Source: Volvariella volvacea V23 (lineage: Eukaryota > Basidiomycota > Agaricomycetes > Agaricales > Pluteaceae). From it: a DNA stretch of 64,000 nt. Within the stretch, counting starts at the first letter, position 1; each line of letters begins with the position of its first letter. A program made the translations under genes and the position numbers. Below, in pieces: positions 47,401 through 59,642 of this stretch. The notes beneath the pieces were generated by a model. That model saw only the letters and a program-made list of their open reading frames with translations, had not been told where the DNA came from and did no database searches. The stretch is from assembly GCA_000349905.1 (NCBI GenBank), contig KB722740.1:1150575-1214574 (forward strand), written 5' to 3'.

Positions 47401-48291
47401 ATTCCCAAGTGAGTACTTGGCTCCGAGTGAAGTTCAGATGACTGACCCACCACTAGTATGTCCCTCACGACACAGCAAAGCTCATCGAGCTGCAAGGTGG
47501 GCCAGAGAAGTTTGTCCAAAGGCTAGATTTTATATTTGAAGGGGTAGGTTGCCTGCTTCTACACTACCAGTACAATAACTTATAACTAGGGTAGGATTAT
47601 TTCGAGTCCACAAACGAACCATCCCAGCAAATCCCGTTTATGTATCATTATGTGAACAGGCCAGGTCTGAGTACCCAGCGCTCGAGGCAAACGATCGCGC
47701 AGTTCTTCAACACTTCTACGAATGGGTTACCAGGGAATGACGGTAGGTACTCATCGTTCGGTTGTCTTCCTTGTTGCTAACTACTCCCCCTTCAAACAGA
47801 TTCAGGCAGGTTTTAGCTCTTGAGTGTGATTACAATCTCACATCCTTGCGTTAATTAGGTGCCATGGCAAGCTACGTGGCCTTTTACCTCGCCGGATTGT
47901 ATCCGCTGCCCGCCACCCGCCAATTCCTACTGTCATCTCCATACTTCCCTTCGATATCGTTCTTCAACCCCGCCTTCAACTCGACAACCAAGATCATTGC
48001 ACAAGGGTTTAGCGGTAATCCTGCTGATGGAACAGGAGGCCGCGTTTTCGTTTCGGTTTGTGTTTTTGCTGAGCGGTAATGATTGTTAGAGTGCAAGCTC
48101 GGACTGACTGATGGATATTTTAGGGTGTGAAGGTCAATGGGAGACCGTATAAAAGCAATTGCTACCTCGATTGGGATGTGTTTGAGCAGGGATCTACTGT
48201 TGAGCTGGCGCTATCGGATGATGTTAGTGTTACGTGTGGACAAGGGAAGGATGCGCTTCCTCCCTCCCTGTCGACCGGTGGGTATGACTGA
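44443..48291 (+). CDS. Glycoside hydrolase family 92 alpha-mannosidase, secreted
   Basis: A gene with many short introns. Exon 1 (44443-44513) gives an N-terminal signal peptide with an Arg-rich start and the hydrophobic core ISFLAVAGVVG. The next exons carry the GH92 N-domain: VTPFIGTTNGGHVFPGATIP, HGMIKVGMDTDSPGN, HDQHAGYDG and VTGFSQLHDSGTGG. Later come RVGVSFISSDQAC, LYRTHISPADYTGENPKW, WDTYRTLYPLMSLHDP, GWLPECRGA, YIPHDMFSAGGANTKQVSRT, and the catalytic-base motif GNDDSGAMASY. The end (DVSVTCGQGKDALPPSL...) is the beta-sandwich terminus. GH92 enzymes remove alpha-linked mannose, usually 1,2, using calcium and an inverting mechanism; here probably extracellular mannan or N-glycan trimming. 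Exon joins were checked at several places but not all. A 6-nt micro-exon lies in the catalytic motif. No stop or frameshift is forced. Confidence 0.9.
47800..47805 (+). other. Six-nucleotide micro-exon followed by a GC-AG intron
   Basis: To restore the GH92 motif GNDDSGAM, the exon ending GGGAATGACG (47742) must join ATTCAG (47800-47805), then GTGCCATGG (47859). The micro-exon is preceded by CAG and followed by GCAGGT, so the downstream intron (47806-47858) would start GC rather than GT. The alternative GT donor three bases further breaks the motif and frame. Confidence 0.65.
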
Positions 48292-48582
48292 ACATCACGC
48301 TTCAATCTGTCAAAGAAAGTGCAATAAGCATATCACAATAAAATTGGGTTTCAACTTGCAGGACGTAGGTTGAGATGCCACGCGTCGTGTCGATGAGACA
48401 AGACGGTCCTATGCAATTGCAGTTTGAACAATCCGCTGGCGCTAGGAAGGCATCCACTGTTATGTGATAGGTGCATCATTGCACGTGGCCATTGGCCGCC
48501 GCATATTGACACGGCTGACTTTGTGTTGACTGCGCCACACTTCTGCTACCATCTATCAAGAACGTTGAGAGCATTCAAATCG

Positions 48583-50396
48583 ATGGAGATTGGGCATATA
48601 CTACCTCTCGAAGGTAAGAAAGGATTTGCTATTATAAATAAAGGGCTTTCAGATACCATAATGATCAATCTATATAGGATCGGTCGAGGATTCAAGTTCA
48701 GGGGATTTGGGACGAGAGACAGCACTAAGTAGGGTGCTCTCAATCGATGACCTCGTCCTTTGCATTGCTTCGCAATTTGATTACCCAATCCTTTGCTGTA
48801 CAACAGAAGAGGACTATGACGAATTCATAGAAAATAAAAGGACTTTGCACTCTCTCGCTTTAACGTCAAAGGCATTCGCTTCCCCAGCACTCGATATTTT
48901 GTGGAGGAATATGGATTCATTGATCCCATTAGTCAAGCTCCTTTCGTTTGTCAAGGTTCAAGTTGACACTGGAGAAGTATCGGTGGTATGTTGGTCGACT
49001 TCGTTTGTGAGGAATTCATTGTCATGCAGAACCATTCTGTTTTATGCAGGGCACAGTAGCGCGTTATGACTTGGATAATGATTGGGCACGCTTCAATCTC
49101 TACTCACCCAGAGTTCATGCACTCCGGATTCACTCTCGATCGATGGGACGCTTTCTGATACTACGCGAGCTGTACTTTTACTCTACGTTGTCCACTCTTC
49201 GCTCGGGAACCTCATTTCTTCCGAACATACACACCCTCATTCTTGAGCATCTTCCAACACCTGAACAAGCAAATCAACTCACAGCCCTCTTAATGTCCTC
49301 ATCACTCATCACTCTGGTGCTTCACGACACCGTCCTTAAAGCCGTGACAGAACATGCGGGCAACCTGATGGCATTGGTATGCTTCAAGTGCCCTCATCTC
49401 CGACGCTTGGACTTCGTCGGCTGCTCTGGGAAATCATCCCTATTCACGGCTAACACCCCTCCTCCATCCGCTTTGGCGTCCATAAGCATCATGGGATCTG
49501 GGCTTTCGCTTAATTCTATGAACCTATGGGCTACGGGGCTCAAGTGCGAGCTAACAAAGCTCTCTTTGGGCTCGTGCTCGTTTATTTCCACCTGGTCGAC
49601 TTTCCATCCTCGGGACACCTACACCAATTGGAAAATGTTTCCCGGTAAGACCTGTAGGGATTTATACAAAGCCTTGGAAACGGTAGAAATTACCGCCCCA
49701 TTATCTCTTCTTCAGACCTTCTTTGGATATATATCGAGCAACAACCTTCAAAACGCAGTGATCAAGGTTGTTCTCACCCAGGCTAGCTCTTCCTCTTCAT
49801 CGGACCAAGGAGTATTGGCGCCACACAACCAGTGCATGGAATTTATCGCGGACATCACTGACCGCTGGAGCCACACACTCGAGTCTCTGCAAATTTCTTT
49901 TGACGGTGCTTCTGGAAGCACATCGCTTTTTAAGCAGATGCCAGCACAAGTCTTTTTCGAGCCCTTTCTCAAATGCAGTAATCTCCGGGCGCTTCGTTTC
50001 TTCAACTTTCCTAAGAGTCTAAGTGGAGCTCTAGACTATACCCTTCTCCATCACATCCTTTCGCTACCGAGGCTGGAGTCCTTACACTTACCTCCCCACG
50101 AGCAGGGTCTTCCTATCTTTAAATTAAGAAATCTCCTCGACTTCCACCCCGATGTCAGGGATCTAGGAATTTCACTGGACTTCCAAGACGCCATGCCCAG
50201 CAGCACTCTCAACCATAAACTCACAAAACTCAAAGTCTTTGGGAGCTGCCCTTCTAACATCGTGAGAACAGCTCGTCAGCTGGACGACATATTTCCTCGT
50301 CTAGTCCAATTGACAGGGGTGACGGATAAGCCGAGATGGGAAGAAGTACAGGAATTGCTGCATCTATGTCAGCATGCGCGTTGTAGAACAGGATAG
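48583..50396 (+). CDS. F-box/LRR protein (copy N)
   Basis: Three exons: 48583-48613, 48678-48985, 49050-50396 (561 codons). The tiny first exon (MEIGHILPLEG) is needed because exon 2 has no ATG in place; copies P and Q show the same three-exon plan. Exon 2 holds the F-box (SIDDLVLCIASQFDYPILCC; SPALDILWRNMDSLIPLVKL). Exon 3 opens YDLDNDWARFNLYSPRVHAL and carries LRR-like repeats (LRALRFFNFPKSLSGALDYT; LESLHLPPHEQGL), ending near WEEVQELLHLCQHARCRTG. It is closest to copies A and P. All joins are in phase and no lesion is seen, so I read it as functional, presumably a SKP1-binding substrate receptor. Confidence 0.82.
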
Positions 50397-50837
50397 GCGT
50401 TGGCGTGGTGATAGTGGAGACTTACAGTAATTTCTGTATTCGCTAATCACTTGATACCACACCCGTATAGCTAAATATGGATGGCCTCATCTCGTGAAGC
50501 ATGACGACAAGAGGTATGTAACGCACGAAGTTGTGGTAACTCTGTGGGAGAATCATGAGCACGGAGGCCTTCACAGCATCTGGTCGTGATTGCTTCATTT
50601 AACTCATAACCCCCATTACGATGCCGATGGACACTGAAGAACTTATTGGGGTGTTATAATGGTATGGACATCGGATCTGGAGCTTCTACTTTGTACGGAA
50701 TCATATGTAACCAGGAGTATGCTGTAGGAGGAATTTGTAGCTCCACCAGATGTAACTGCGCATTGACTGCGCAACACTATCACACGATTAATTCGGTGAT
50801 AAAAAAAACGAGTAGTTTCCTGCCGCTCCCTTGGAAT
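50397..50837. other. Intergenic, promoter of copy P
   Basis: 441 bp with only a chance frame. It separates two same-strand F-box/LRR units and must contain the promoter of the second. Confidence 0.5.
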
Positions 50838-52701
50838 ATGAACTCTGAAAAAATGTCGTCGAAAAGTTCCGTAACGTCTTTATCGTTCACATCTTCAGGT
50901 AAGAAGTCTGCGCTTTATTCTTTCAAGTCTGTCACTAAAGTCGATACAAACCAGTTGAGGACTTAGAGGGCCCATCACGCAAGACAGCGACGAAGCGGGC
51001 TCTCTCAACCTACGACCTCATTGTTACTATCACATCCCATCTAGATTTCCCTATTCTGAACCATAGAACGGAGGAGGATTACCGCAAGTTGCAGGAAAAT
51101 CAAAAAACGCTATACTCGCTTGCACTAACGGAAAGGCAGTTTACTGAACCAGCGCTCGATATTTTGTGGAGGAATATGGACTCTTTGATTCCGTTGCTCA
51201 AGTTGCTCCCGTTCATTCGACTTGAACAGAAGGAATCATCAGTTGAATTAAGCCTTGTAAGCATTGAAATCGCTTGTTTATTATCGAATACATATTTTTC
51301 ATCCAGAAACCGACCCCTGCGTACAACGCGAAAGCAGACTGGCTGAGATTCAGCTACTACGCACCGCGTATTCGCACGATCCGCATTCATTCCAACTCAA
51401 ATAAAGGATATCAGATTGAAAAAGAGGCGCAGTTATATGCAACGCTGTGCGCGCTTCTTCAGCACAAGTGCTTTCTCCCGAAGGTCCAAACGCTCATTCT
51501 AGAGCAATTGCCCTCATCCAAATCATCTGCAAACGAAATCTTAACTCAGCTACCGCACTTACTTCTCTCTTCTTCGCTGATTGCGATCGAAGTGGAAACC
51601 TCAATACTTCAATCGATTAATCACAGCGGTTCTTTTATAACAATCCTTAACTTCAAAGCTCCCTATTTGCGGCAGTTCTGCTTGACGCAATGCAATGGCG
51701 ACAGCAAACCCTTCTCATTTGATCCTGTACCCATACTCCCCCAGATGCACCACATCCAATTCGTTGGAACTGGTATAAACATCGACACCCCATTTTTACA
51801 AGCCACCGGCCGTCGTGCTGACCTGAAGATCTTGTCTCTGAATACCTGCGCAAATGTTGTAACTATGCCTACATTTACCAAGGGGGTGGACTACGAAAAT
51901 TGGAAGCTTTTTCCAGGGGAGACGGGAAAGCCCTTATACCACGCCTTGGAAAGTCTCGAACTGGGCGGACCTTTGGATCTCATTCATAACTTTATCGGTT
52001 ACGTGTCCAGTGCCCATATTCGCACTGTGGCTTTTACCATCTATCTCCCTGATGACGCCAATTTTTCTTCGCTCATGCAGACGAGAGCAACATCACGTGG
52101 AGAGTTTGTCGATTTCATCACGGATGTAATACAGAGGTGGGGAAGCACCCTCCAGTCCTTCAAAATCACGTTCTCTGGCGGTACGGGATATACAGACGTC
52201 CAGGATGTCAATGTTGGCGAGCTGTTGTTCAAACCTTTTGTTGGCAACACGAATCTTCGGGCATTACACTTCGTTAATTTCCCTGGGAAGCTGCACGGTG
52301 TTGCAGAGTACACCCACTTGAATGACACTGCGCCCAACCTCCGGTCGCTGTACCTACCACCACAGGAAAAGGGTCTCGGAATTGCAGAGTTTAGGCATCT
52401 CCTATCCTCGTGTCCACACTTGAAGGACTTGGCCATTTCTTTGGATTTTGCATCCGACTCAGACTCTCCTCCACCTCCCACTAATAATGATTCGTCTTTT
52501 GGACTATATAATGGAGTTCTTGAGCACAGCCTCGAGAAGTTGTCGGTACTCGCCCAGTGCCCTTCTGACACCTTTGAAGCCGCGCGCCAATTGGACGACA
52601 TATTCCCCAATCTAGTTGAGTTGAAAGGGATGGGAGAAGGGTGGGATGGCGTACAGAATTTGTTACGTCTCTGCCAATATGGGAGGAGAAGGACATATTA
52701 A
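50838..52701 (+). pseudogene. F-box/LRR gene (copy P) with a frameshift in the F-box exon
   Basis: Exon plan as in copy N: exon 1 50838-50898, exon 2 50966-51256, exon 3 51307-52701. Exon 3 is intact (AKADWLRFSYYAPRIRTIRI at the start; LRALHFVNFPGKLHGVAEYT; LRSLYLPPQEKGLG). In exon 2 the frame entering from exon 1 reads TYDLIVTITSHLDFPILN and then meets TAG at 51064-51066. The rest of the F-box (EEDYRKLQENQKTLYSLALT; PALDILWRNMDSLIPLLKLL) is in another frame. Against copy Q the interval from CTG to GAGGAT is one base too long. So exon 2 has a one-base shift near 51057-51070. A sequencing error or unusual splicing could also explain it; otherwise this is a recent pseudogene. Confidence 0.6.
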
Positions 52702-52866
52702 AGCGGATGTGATATAAGGCTTTAAATAAGTTCCCATAACCTACGTCCTGGTATTGCTGCCCATTTCGGTATCCGAGCTCACGTGAACTAAGTCACGCGA
52801 TCAGCGCGTAGTTGTGATCCAGGAAACCCACGCTTGCGTTGTCACCATACAGTGTCGTGCTGACTG

Positions 52867-54070
52867 ATGGCTACCAATAACGCTTCGTCGAGCAGTTCTA
52901 TCGTATCTCTCAACTCTTTAGATGAGAGTTCGTTCATCCTCACAGTGTAAGCTAGTTACTGACACAGCACATAGAATCAGTTGGAAATACGAAGCCTCTG
53001 GTACGCGAAACAGCAACAAATCGGGCACTCTTAACATACGACATTGTGGTTCCCATTATCTCGCATCTTGAGCTCCCTATACTGAGCTGTGGAATAGAAG
53101 AGGACTATAACGAGCTACATGCAAATCGAAGGACACTATATGCCCTGGCCTCAACAGCAAGACAATTTCGCGACCCCGTTTTGGATATTCTATGGAGAGA
53201 TATGGACTTATTGATTCCTCTGCTTAAATTACTCCCGTTCATCCGAATTGAGCCAAAAAACTCGTATGTTGAATTAAGTCTCGTAAGTGCTGAAGTCTCA
53301 ACGTTGCTGCACTTCATGCACTGTACGTGGTTTTTTCATTACTCCCATCTCAGACCCAAATCGGTGTCAGCATCAGCAAAACTAACTATCCGGATCAGTT
53401 GAATCCGACAGAATTCCAAAGACACTCTTTTCATCGTGTCGTCAGACTCGCACAAGCATCTCTCTCACTCAAGCAATTTACGAGGAAGCAGCCATCCTAT
53501 CAAACCTCTTCCATCTAAACTTCTCCTTGCTGGGTCGTCTCTTACTTGCTGTCACCATCAACGACAACTTGAAGCTCAACATCNNNNNNNNNNNNNNNNN
53601 NNNNNNNNNNNNNNNNNNNNNNNNNNNNNNNNNNNNNNNNNNNNNNNNNNNNNNNNNNNNNNNNNNNNNNNNNNNNNNNNNNNTGACCTGTGGTACAGGT
53701 ACCGAGGGAAACCACTATAACCACAGTCACTGCCACTTCCCCGTTCTAAGGGAGCTTTCCCTGTATCTCGATACTAATGATTATACGTTCAGAAACCGGA
53801 AACAGTTTTTCAGGGCATTCGGCCGGATCGCGACAAACGTCCAAGTCGTGCGCGTCCATATGGGTTACTTCAGGGCCAAGCACTTTAGGGTACGTGCAAC
53901 ACCGAGATCGTCTCTATAACGCACCCAACTCTGACTCTCGGAGCGACACAGAAGGCAATTGGCGCTGCGGCTGAATGCTTGCCCTCTCTCCGTTATTTCA
54001 TGTTTTCGCCATTGACCGGATCGGGGAACAGGAAGAAGAATAGGAAGCGCTGCGCTTTCTATATCCTTTA
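52867..54070 (+). pseudogene. F-box/LRR gene (copy Q), gapped and degraded
   Basis: A short Ser-rich first exon (from ATG 52867, MATNNASSSSSIVSLNSLDE) resembles those of N and P. The F-box exon (about 53000-53284) is in frame: ALLTYDIVVPIISHLELPIL, RRTLYALASTARQFRDPVLD, ILWRDMDLLIPLLKLLPFIR. What follows is not the usual DWxxFxxY exon but sequence like copy K: ILSNLFHLNFSLLGRLLLA before the gap, then ELSLYLDTNDYTFRNRKQFF and NVQVVRVHMGYF after it. The 5' exon join does not keep frame cleanly and the 3' part has stops. With the gap I cannot prove it is dead, but degraded is the better reading. Confidence 0.55.
53584..53683. other. Assembly gap (100 N)
   Basis: Exactly 100 N, within copy Q. 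Aligning its flanks to copy K (40209 and about 40480) predicts roughly 270 bases missing if the two copies are colinear. Confidence 0.95.
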
Positions 54071-54618
54071 GCAAACGTGGTGTTTGATCCTACTTGTAAT
54101 TTTTATGCAAATTAGTTTTCGTCACCGAATGCGCGATCTGCTTTGGCGGTCAGTGCACTCAATTGGTGTGCGAGAGCCGAACGTTGAGTAGGGGCTCAGA
54201 GGGGTCCTATGGATGGAGAGGGAATCCCGAGTGCATGAGCTCTATCTAGGTGGGTGGTGGTGGGAATGGAAAGAGGCTTGGAAGGAGTGCCAGTGGTTGC
54301 AGCCACTTTCTTGCTCCCAAGAGCCTCGATGGACATAAATATCCACATGTCAACACCAATGATCCTTAGGGTCTTACCGTCATATATGCATACAAGCACG
54401 CTCAGACGTATAGACGGACCAACGGACACGGACACGGACGGACACATGTACAAATTACGAAATGAAATATGGACATGTACATCGTAATCCCAGCACCCAC
54501 CAACACCCCAATCGCAAACGAATGAAATCTTCAAAACGTGGAAAAAGAAAATGAAAGACGGAAAAGATCGAGTGTCCCAGTCTGACCAACAGCGCCACCG
54601 CAACCGCGAATGCACCGA
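54071..54618. other. 3' flank between copy Q and the zinc transporter
   Basis: 548 bp with no supported gene. It includes a GGACACGG-type short tandem-like run near 54418-54445. Long minus frames here are outside the transporter's reading and lack motifs; most of this is probably transporter 3' UTR. Confidence 0.5.
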
Positions 54619-57600
54619 CTACCCACGCACAACACCAACCGTAACCTCCGCCCCACCACCACCCTTCACTGAGCTCCTCACGCTCCCACCAGCACCAGCG
54701 CTCGACAGCGCGCCCACACACCGCTCCCACGCCCACTTGGTCAGCGCCAGCACGTCGTCGTCGCTCAGATTGGGCTTCACATGCAGCTCCAGCGTGACAA
54801 CCATCGTCTCGTCCTGCGCTTGGCCATGACCGTGCTCTGCACTCCCATTAGCATGTCCGTTCGCGTGTCCATTTGCATGTCCGTTCCCATTCGCATGTGC
54901 ATCCCCATTAACGTACCCATTCCCATTCGCGATCGCGCCTTCCCCCCCTCCCGCACCTCCCATTCCCCCCGCTCCCATTCCCAGAGGCGTTAGCTGCCAT
55001 ATATGCGGCGCGGGGAGGTGCATCACCATCGGGTGCCGCTCAATCTCCTTCATCGCCCTCAAAAACGCCTCCATCCGGCCGTTGGGCAGGCCCCTCGGCG
55101 GCGCGGTCTGGAGGAGGACGGTGCCGAGGATCTTGCACGAGGTGTAGGAGAGGTGGAACGTCAGGAGGGAGAGGAGGGTTGAGAGAATCAGGTCTGTCGG
55201 TTGGTGTGTCGAACTGTTGGTAGGCGTGGTGTGGAGTGGATGGTGCAGCGTGTAGAGTAGGGTGTGTGTGAAAGGGAAAAAAAGGATAGAGAGAAGAGTT
55301 GAAAAACCCGATGGACAATGACGAGAACACACGAGACGACGCACCTGTGGCCAAACAGCCCCATCCAGAGTATACACCCGCAAAACGCGAGCGGGCTCAC
55401 CACGTACGGGTTTGACAGCGCCATCCCGAGCCGTGTGCTCGGCAGCGGGGCCTGCCACTGTCCATATCCAGAGGTGTAGTTGTAGCTGTAGTTATAGTTG
55501 CTGTAGCTATTATATTGACTATACGGTGGGTTTCGGGAGAGTGAGGATGAGGGTTTGCGTTGAGGGCTGAAGAGGGAGCGGAGGAGCGAGCGGAGGGGGG
55601 GTATACGGTTGCCTGTGACTGGTGAATTGCAAATGAGGAGTTGAGTTGAGAGGACGAGATTGGGGATGGAGAGAGGTGGAAGAGGGCGAGACGGGACGTA
55701 CTGGTAACCAGCTTGTTGTGATTATCAAAAAAGAGGGAAGTACACAGTGTCGTCACAGACGCCAGGAAGACGAGGAACAGAGGGAACTCGATGCTGAGCC
55801 CCAAACGCCAACAGTCAGTCGACAAAAAAGCAAGACGGAAGATGGGCAGGGTATATGCGTGGGTGAATGGGGACTCACCCAAGCTCGTCATCGTGGTGGT
55901 GGTGGTGCCCGCCTCCGCCACCGCCCAGCTCGGCACCTTCCACACCGGCTTCGCCGCCTGCATTCAGCAGCAGGTGCTCGACCGTCTCTTTGCACACGTA
56001 CACGGATGCGAACATCAGGTACACCGTTTGCGCGAACATCAGCACCGTCTCGACTCGTGCGTTTCTAGTAGGATGCACATCTCGTGTGAGCACATGACAG
56101 AGGTAGAGGGGAGGGAAGCTACAGAGAGGAGAAACAATGACATACCCGTAGAACCTCTTCACGCTGCTCGTGACACCCGCTCCTCCCCCTGCACCGCCAA
56201 CGCCGATACCGAACCACTCGCTCCAGCCCGGAATGCCCACGCCAAACGCATCAAACACGATCCAATACCCGAGGCCTGTGCACGCCAGCGAGCCGTTTTG
56301 CTGGCCCGAGACCCAGAGTGCCGCGCCGAGGAGGAACTGGAGGACGCTTATTACACGGAGAGTCGAGGGAGAGTGCGCATAGAGGGAGGAAGGAGCCGAG
56401 GTGGTTGAGAAGGTCGAATAGGTGGAGTGGGTCGAGAGGTTGGAGGGTGTGGGGGATGTCGACGTTGGATGGGGCGATATCGAGCCATTTGCGGTGCTGG
56501 CGCCTTCGGTGGCGCTTATGCTCTGCAGCTGAACCTGCTGGTTGCCGCTCATATGTCCAGCCGAAGAGGGTGTGCGCGGGAAGGGCGAGATGGGCTGCCA
56601 GGGGGAGACCAACTCTGGTGTGGGCTGGGTATGCAGCTGGAGCACGTCGCCGTCCAGCTGCTGGCGAGCTTCATCGCTGGCACCCGGTGCGGACGAAGAG
56701 CGCAGGTTGGTGCCAGGTTCTAAAAATGAAAAGAAGTTGTGGGAAAGGGAGTGTTTGTGGTGGTGGCCGCGTCTGGTGCGGGCAGATGAGGGGGCCGGGC
56801 CGAGGGACTCGTCGAGGGCATCGGCGTCGATGCCCATCCCGGGAGGGGGTTTGGCGCCAAATGTGAAGCCTGCTCCTAATGGCGTGAGGGGGCCCCGCGC
56901 TGCGCCGGCTCCCGGGCCTCTGCCCGATGCGGCTCCTGAGATGCTGCGTCGGGAGGAGGAGTAGCTGACGCTGGAGCCGGCGGAGGGGATTGGGACACCG
57001 GATTCTTCGTCGCCGTGGTCCAGCTCGAGCTCTTGTGCGCCGTCTTCGGCGATGGTCGTGTGTGGGAGGGAGCCGGGGCGGGGGAAGAAGATGGAGAGGT
57101 TGCGAGAGTGGAGGCGAGAGTGGCGGCGGGAGTGGTTTGGGGCTGTTGTTGGGCTTGGGAGGGTGTCGGTCGTGGTGGTTGTCGCGCTGGAGGTGTTGAT
57201 GGTTGGGAAGGCTATGGAGCCCTGGGACTGGGTATGGGAGTGGGAGTGAGAGTGAGCGTGGTGAGATGGAGCAGAGTAAGATGGGGAGAGAAGGGGCGGT
57301 GGGTGGGGGTATGGAGGTGCGCTGGTGTCGTTGTCTTCCTGGTCAGGGAAGGACGAGGAAGCCAAGGGCGACGATGAGCTCGGAGAGAAGGGAGTGGAGA
57401 CTGAACGGGTTCTTGCGTGCGAGCTTGCGATGGACTGTGCTCTGCCGTGGCCGAAATGGGCGCCTGCTGAGAGGGGCACGGACGCGGGGACGCTGAAGGA
57501 GGCGCGGAAGGGCGAGGCGGGTGCGTGGGCGTTGAGGGCTGCAGTGGGGCCGTTCGTGTTCATGGCGAGAGGAGAGCGGGGGGAGCTGAAGGCGGTCCGA

Positions 57601-57797
57601 TAAGGCCCAGCGGATGGGGGCAGCAAGGAACCAGAAGAGGGCGAGCGAGCGTGGCCGGGCGGATGGAGAGGGGTCGAGTTGACGCGGGTCCGTTGATTGG
57701 GTATGGGATCCGCGCTGGTGTTCGGTGGCGGAGTGACGACCACGAGGCTCTCGTCCCCGTCCTTGCTCGACTTGCGCCGGTGCAGAGTGCTGGCCAT
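54619..57797 (-). CDS. Cation diffusion facilitator, Zrg17/Cis4-like zinc transporter
   Basis: Exon 1 (57797-56146) starts MASTLHRRKSSKDGDES; an in-frame ATG 27 codons upstream is possible. It has a ~450-residue Ser/Pro/Thr/His-rich cytosolic region, then membrane helices (RVISVLQFLLGAALWVSG; GYWIVFDAFGVGI). Exon 2 (56064-55879) has NARVETVLMFAQTVYLMFAS and YVCKETVEHLLL, then a GGGGGGHHHHHDDE loop. Exon 3 continues with IEFPLFLVFLASVTTL and the FFDNHNKLV helix end; exon 4 with NPYVVSPLAFCGCILW; exon 5 with TDLILSTLLSLLTFHLSY and a C-terminal cytosolic domain (VVTLELHVKPNLSDDDVLAL). The layout fits Zrg17/Cis4 proteins, which pair with a second CDF to load zinc into the ER and secretory pathway. 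Oddities are a Tyr/Asn/Ser-rich loop in exon 4 and an Asn-Gly-His-Ala repeat in exon 5. Confidence 0.85.

Positions 57798-59642
<1,845 letters not shown>

Noticed and set aside
52041..52610. 189-codon minus-strand frame opposite copy P
   Set aside because: It lies wholly on the antisense of a recognisable LRR exon and has no motif of its own.
54196..54736. Minus-strand frames downstream of the zinc transporter stop
   Set aside because: They are in other frames than the transporter, Trp/Gly-biased, and most likely 3' UTR.
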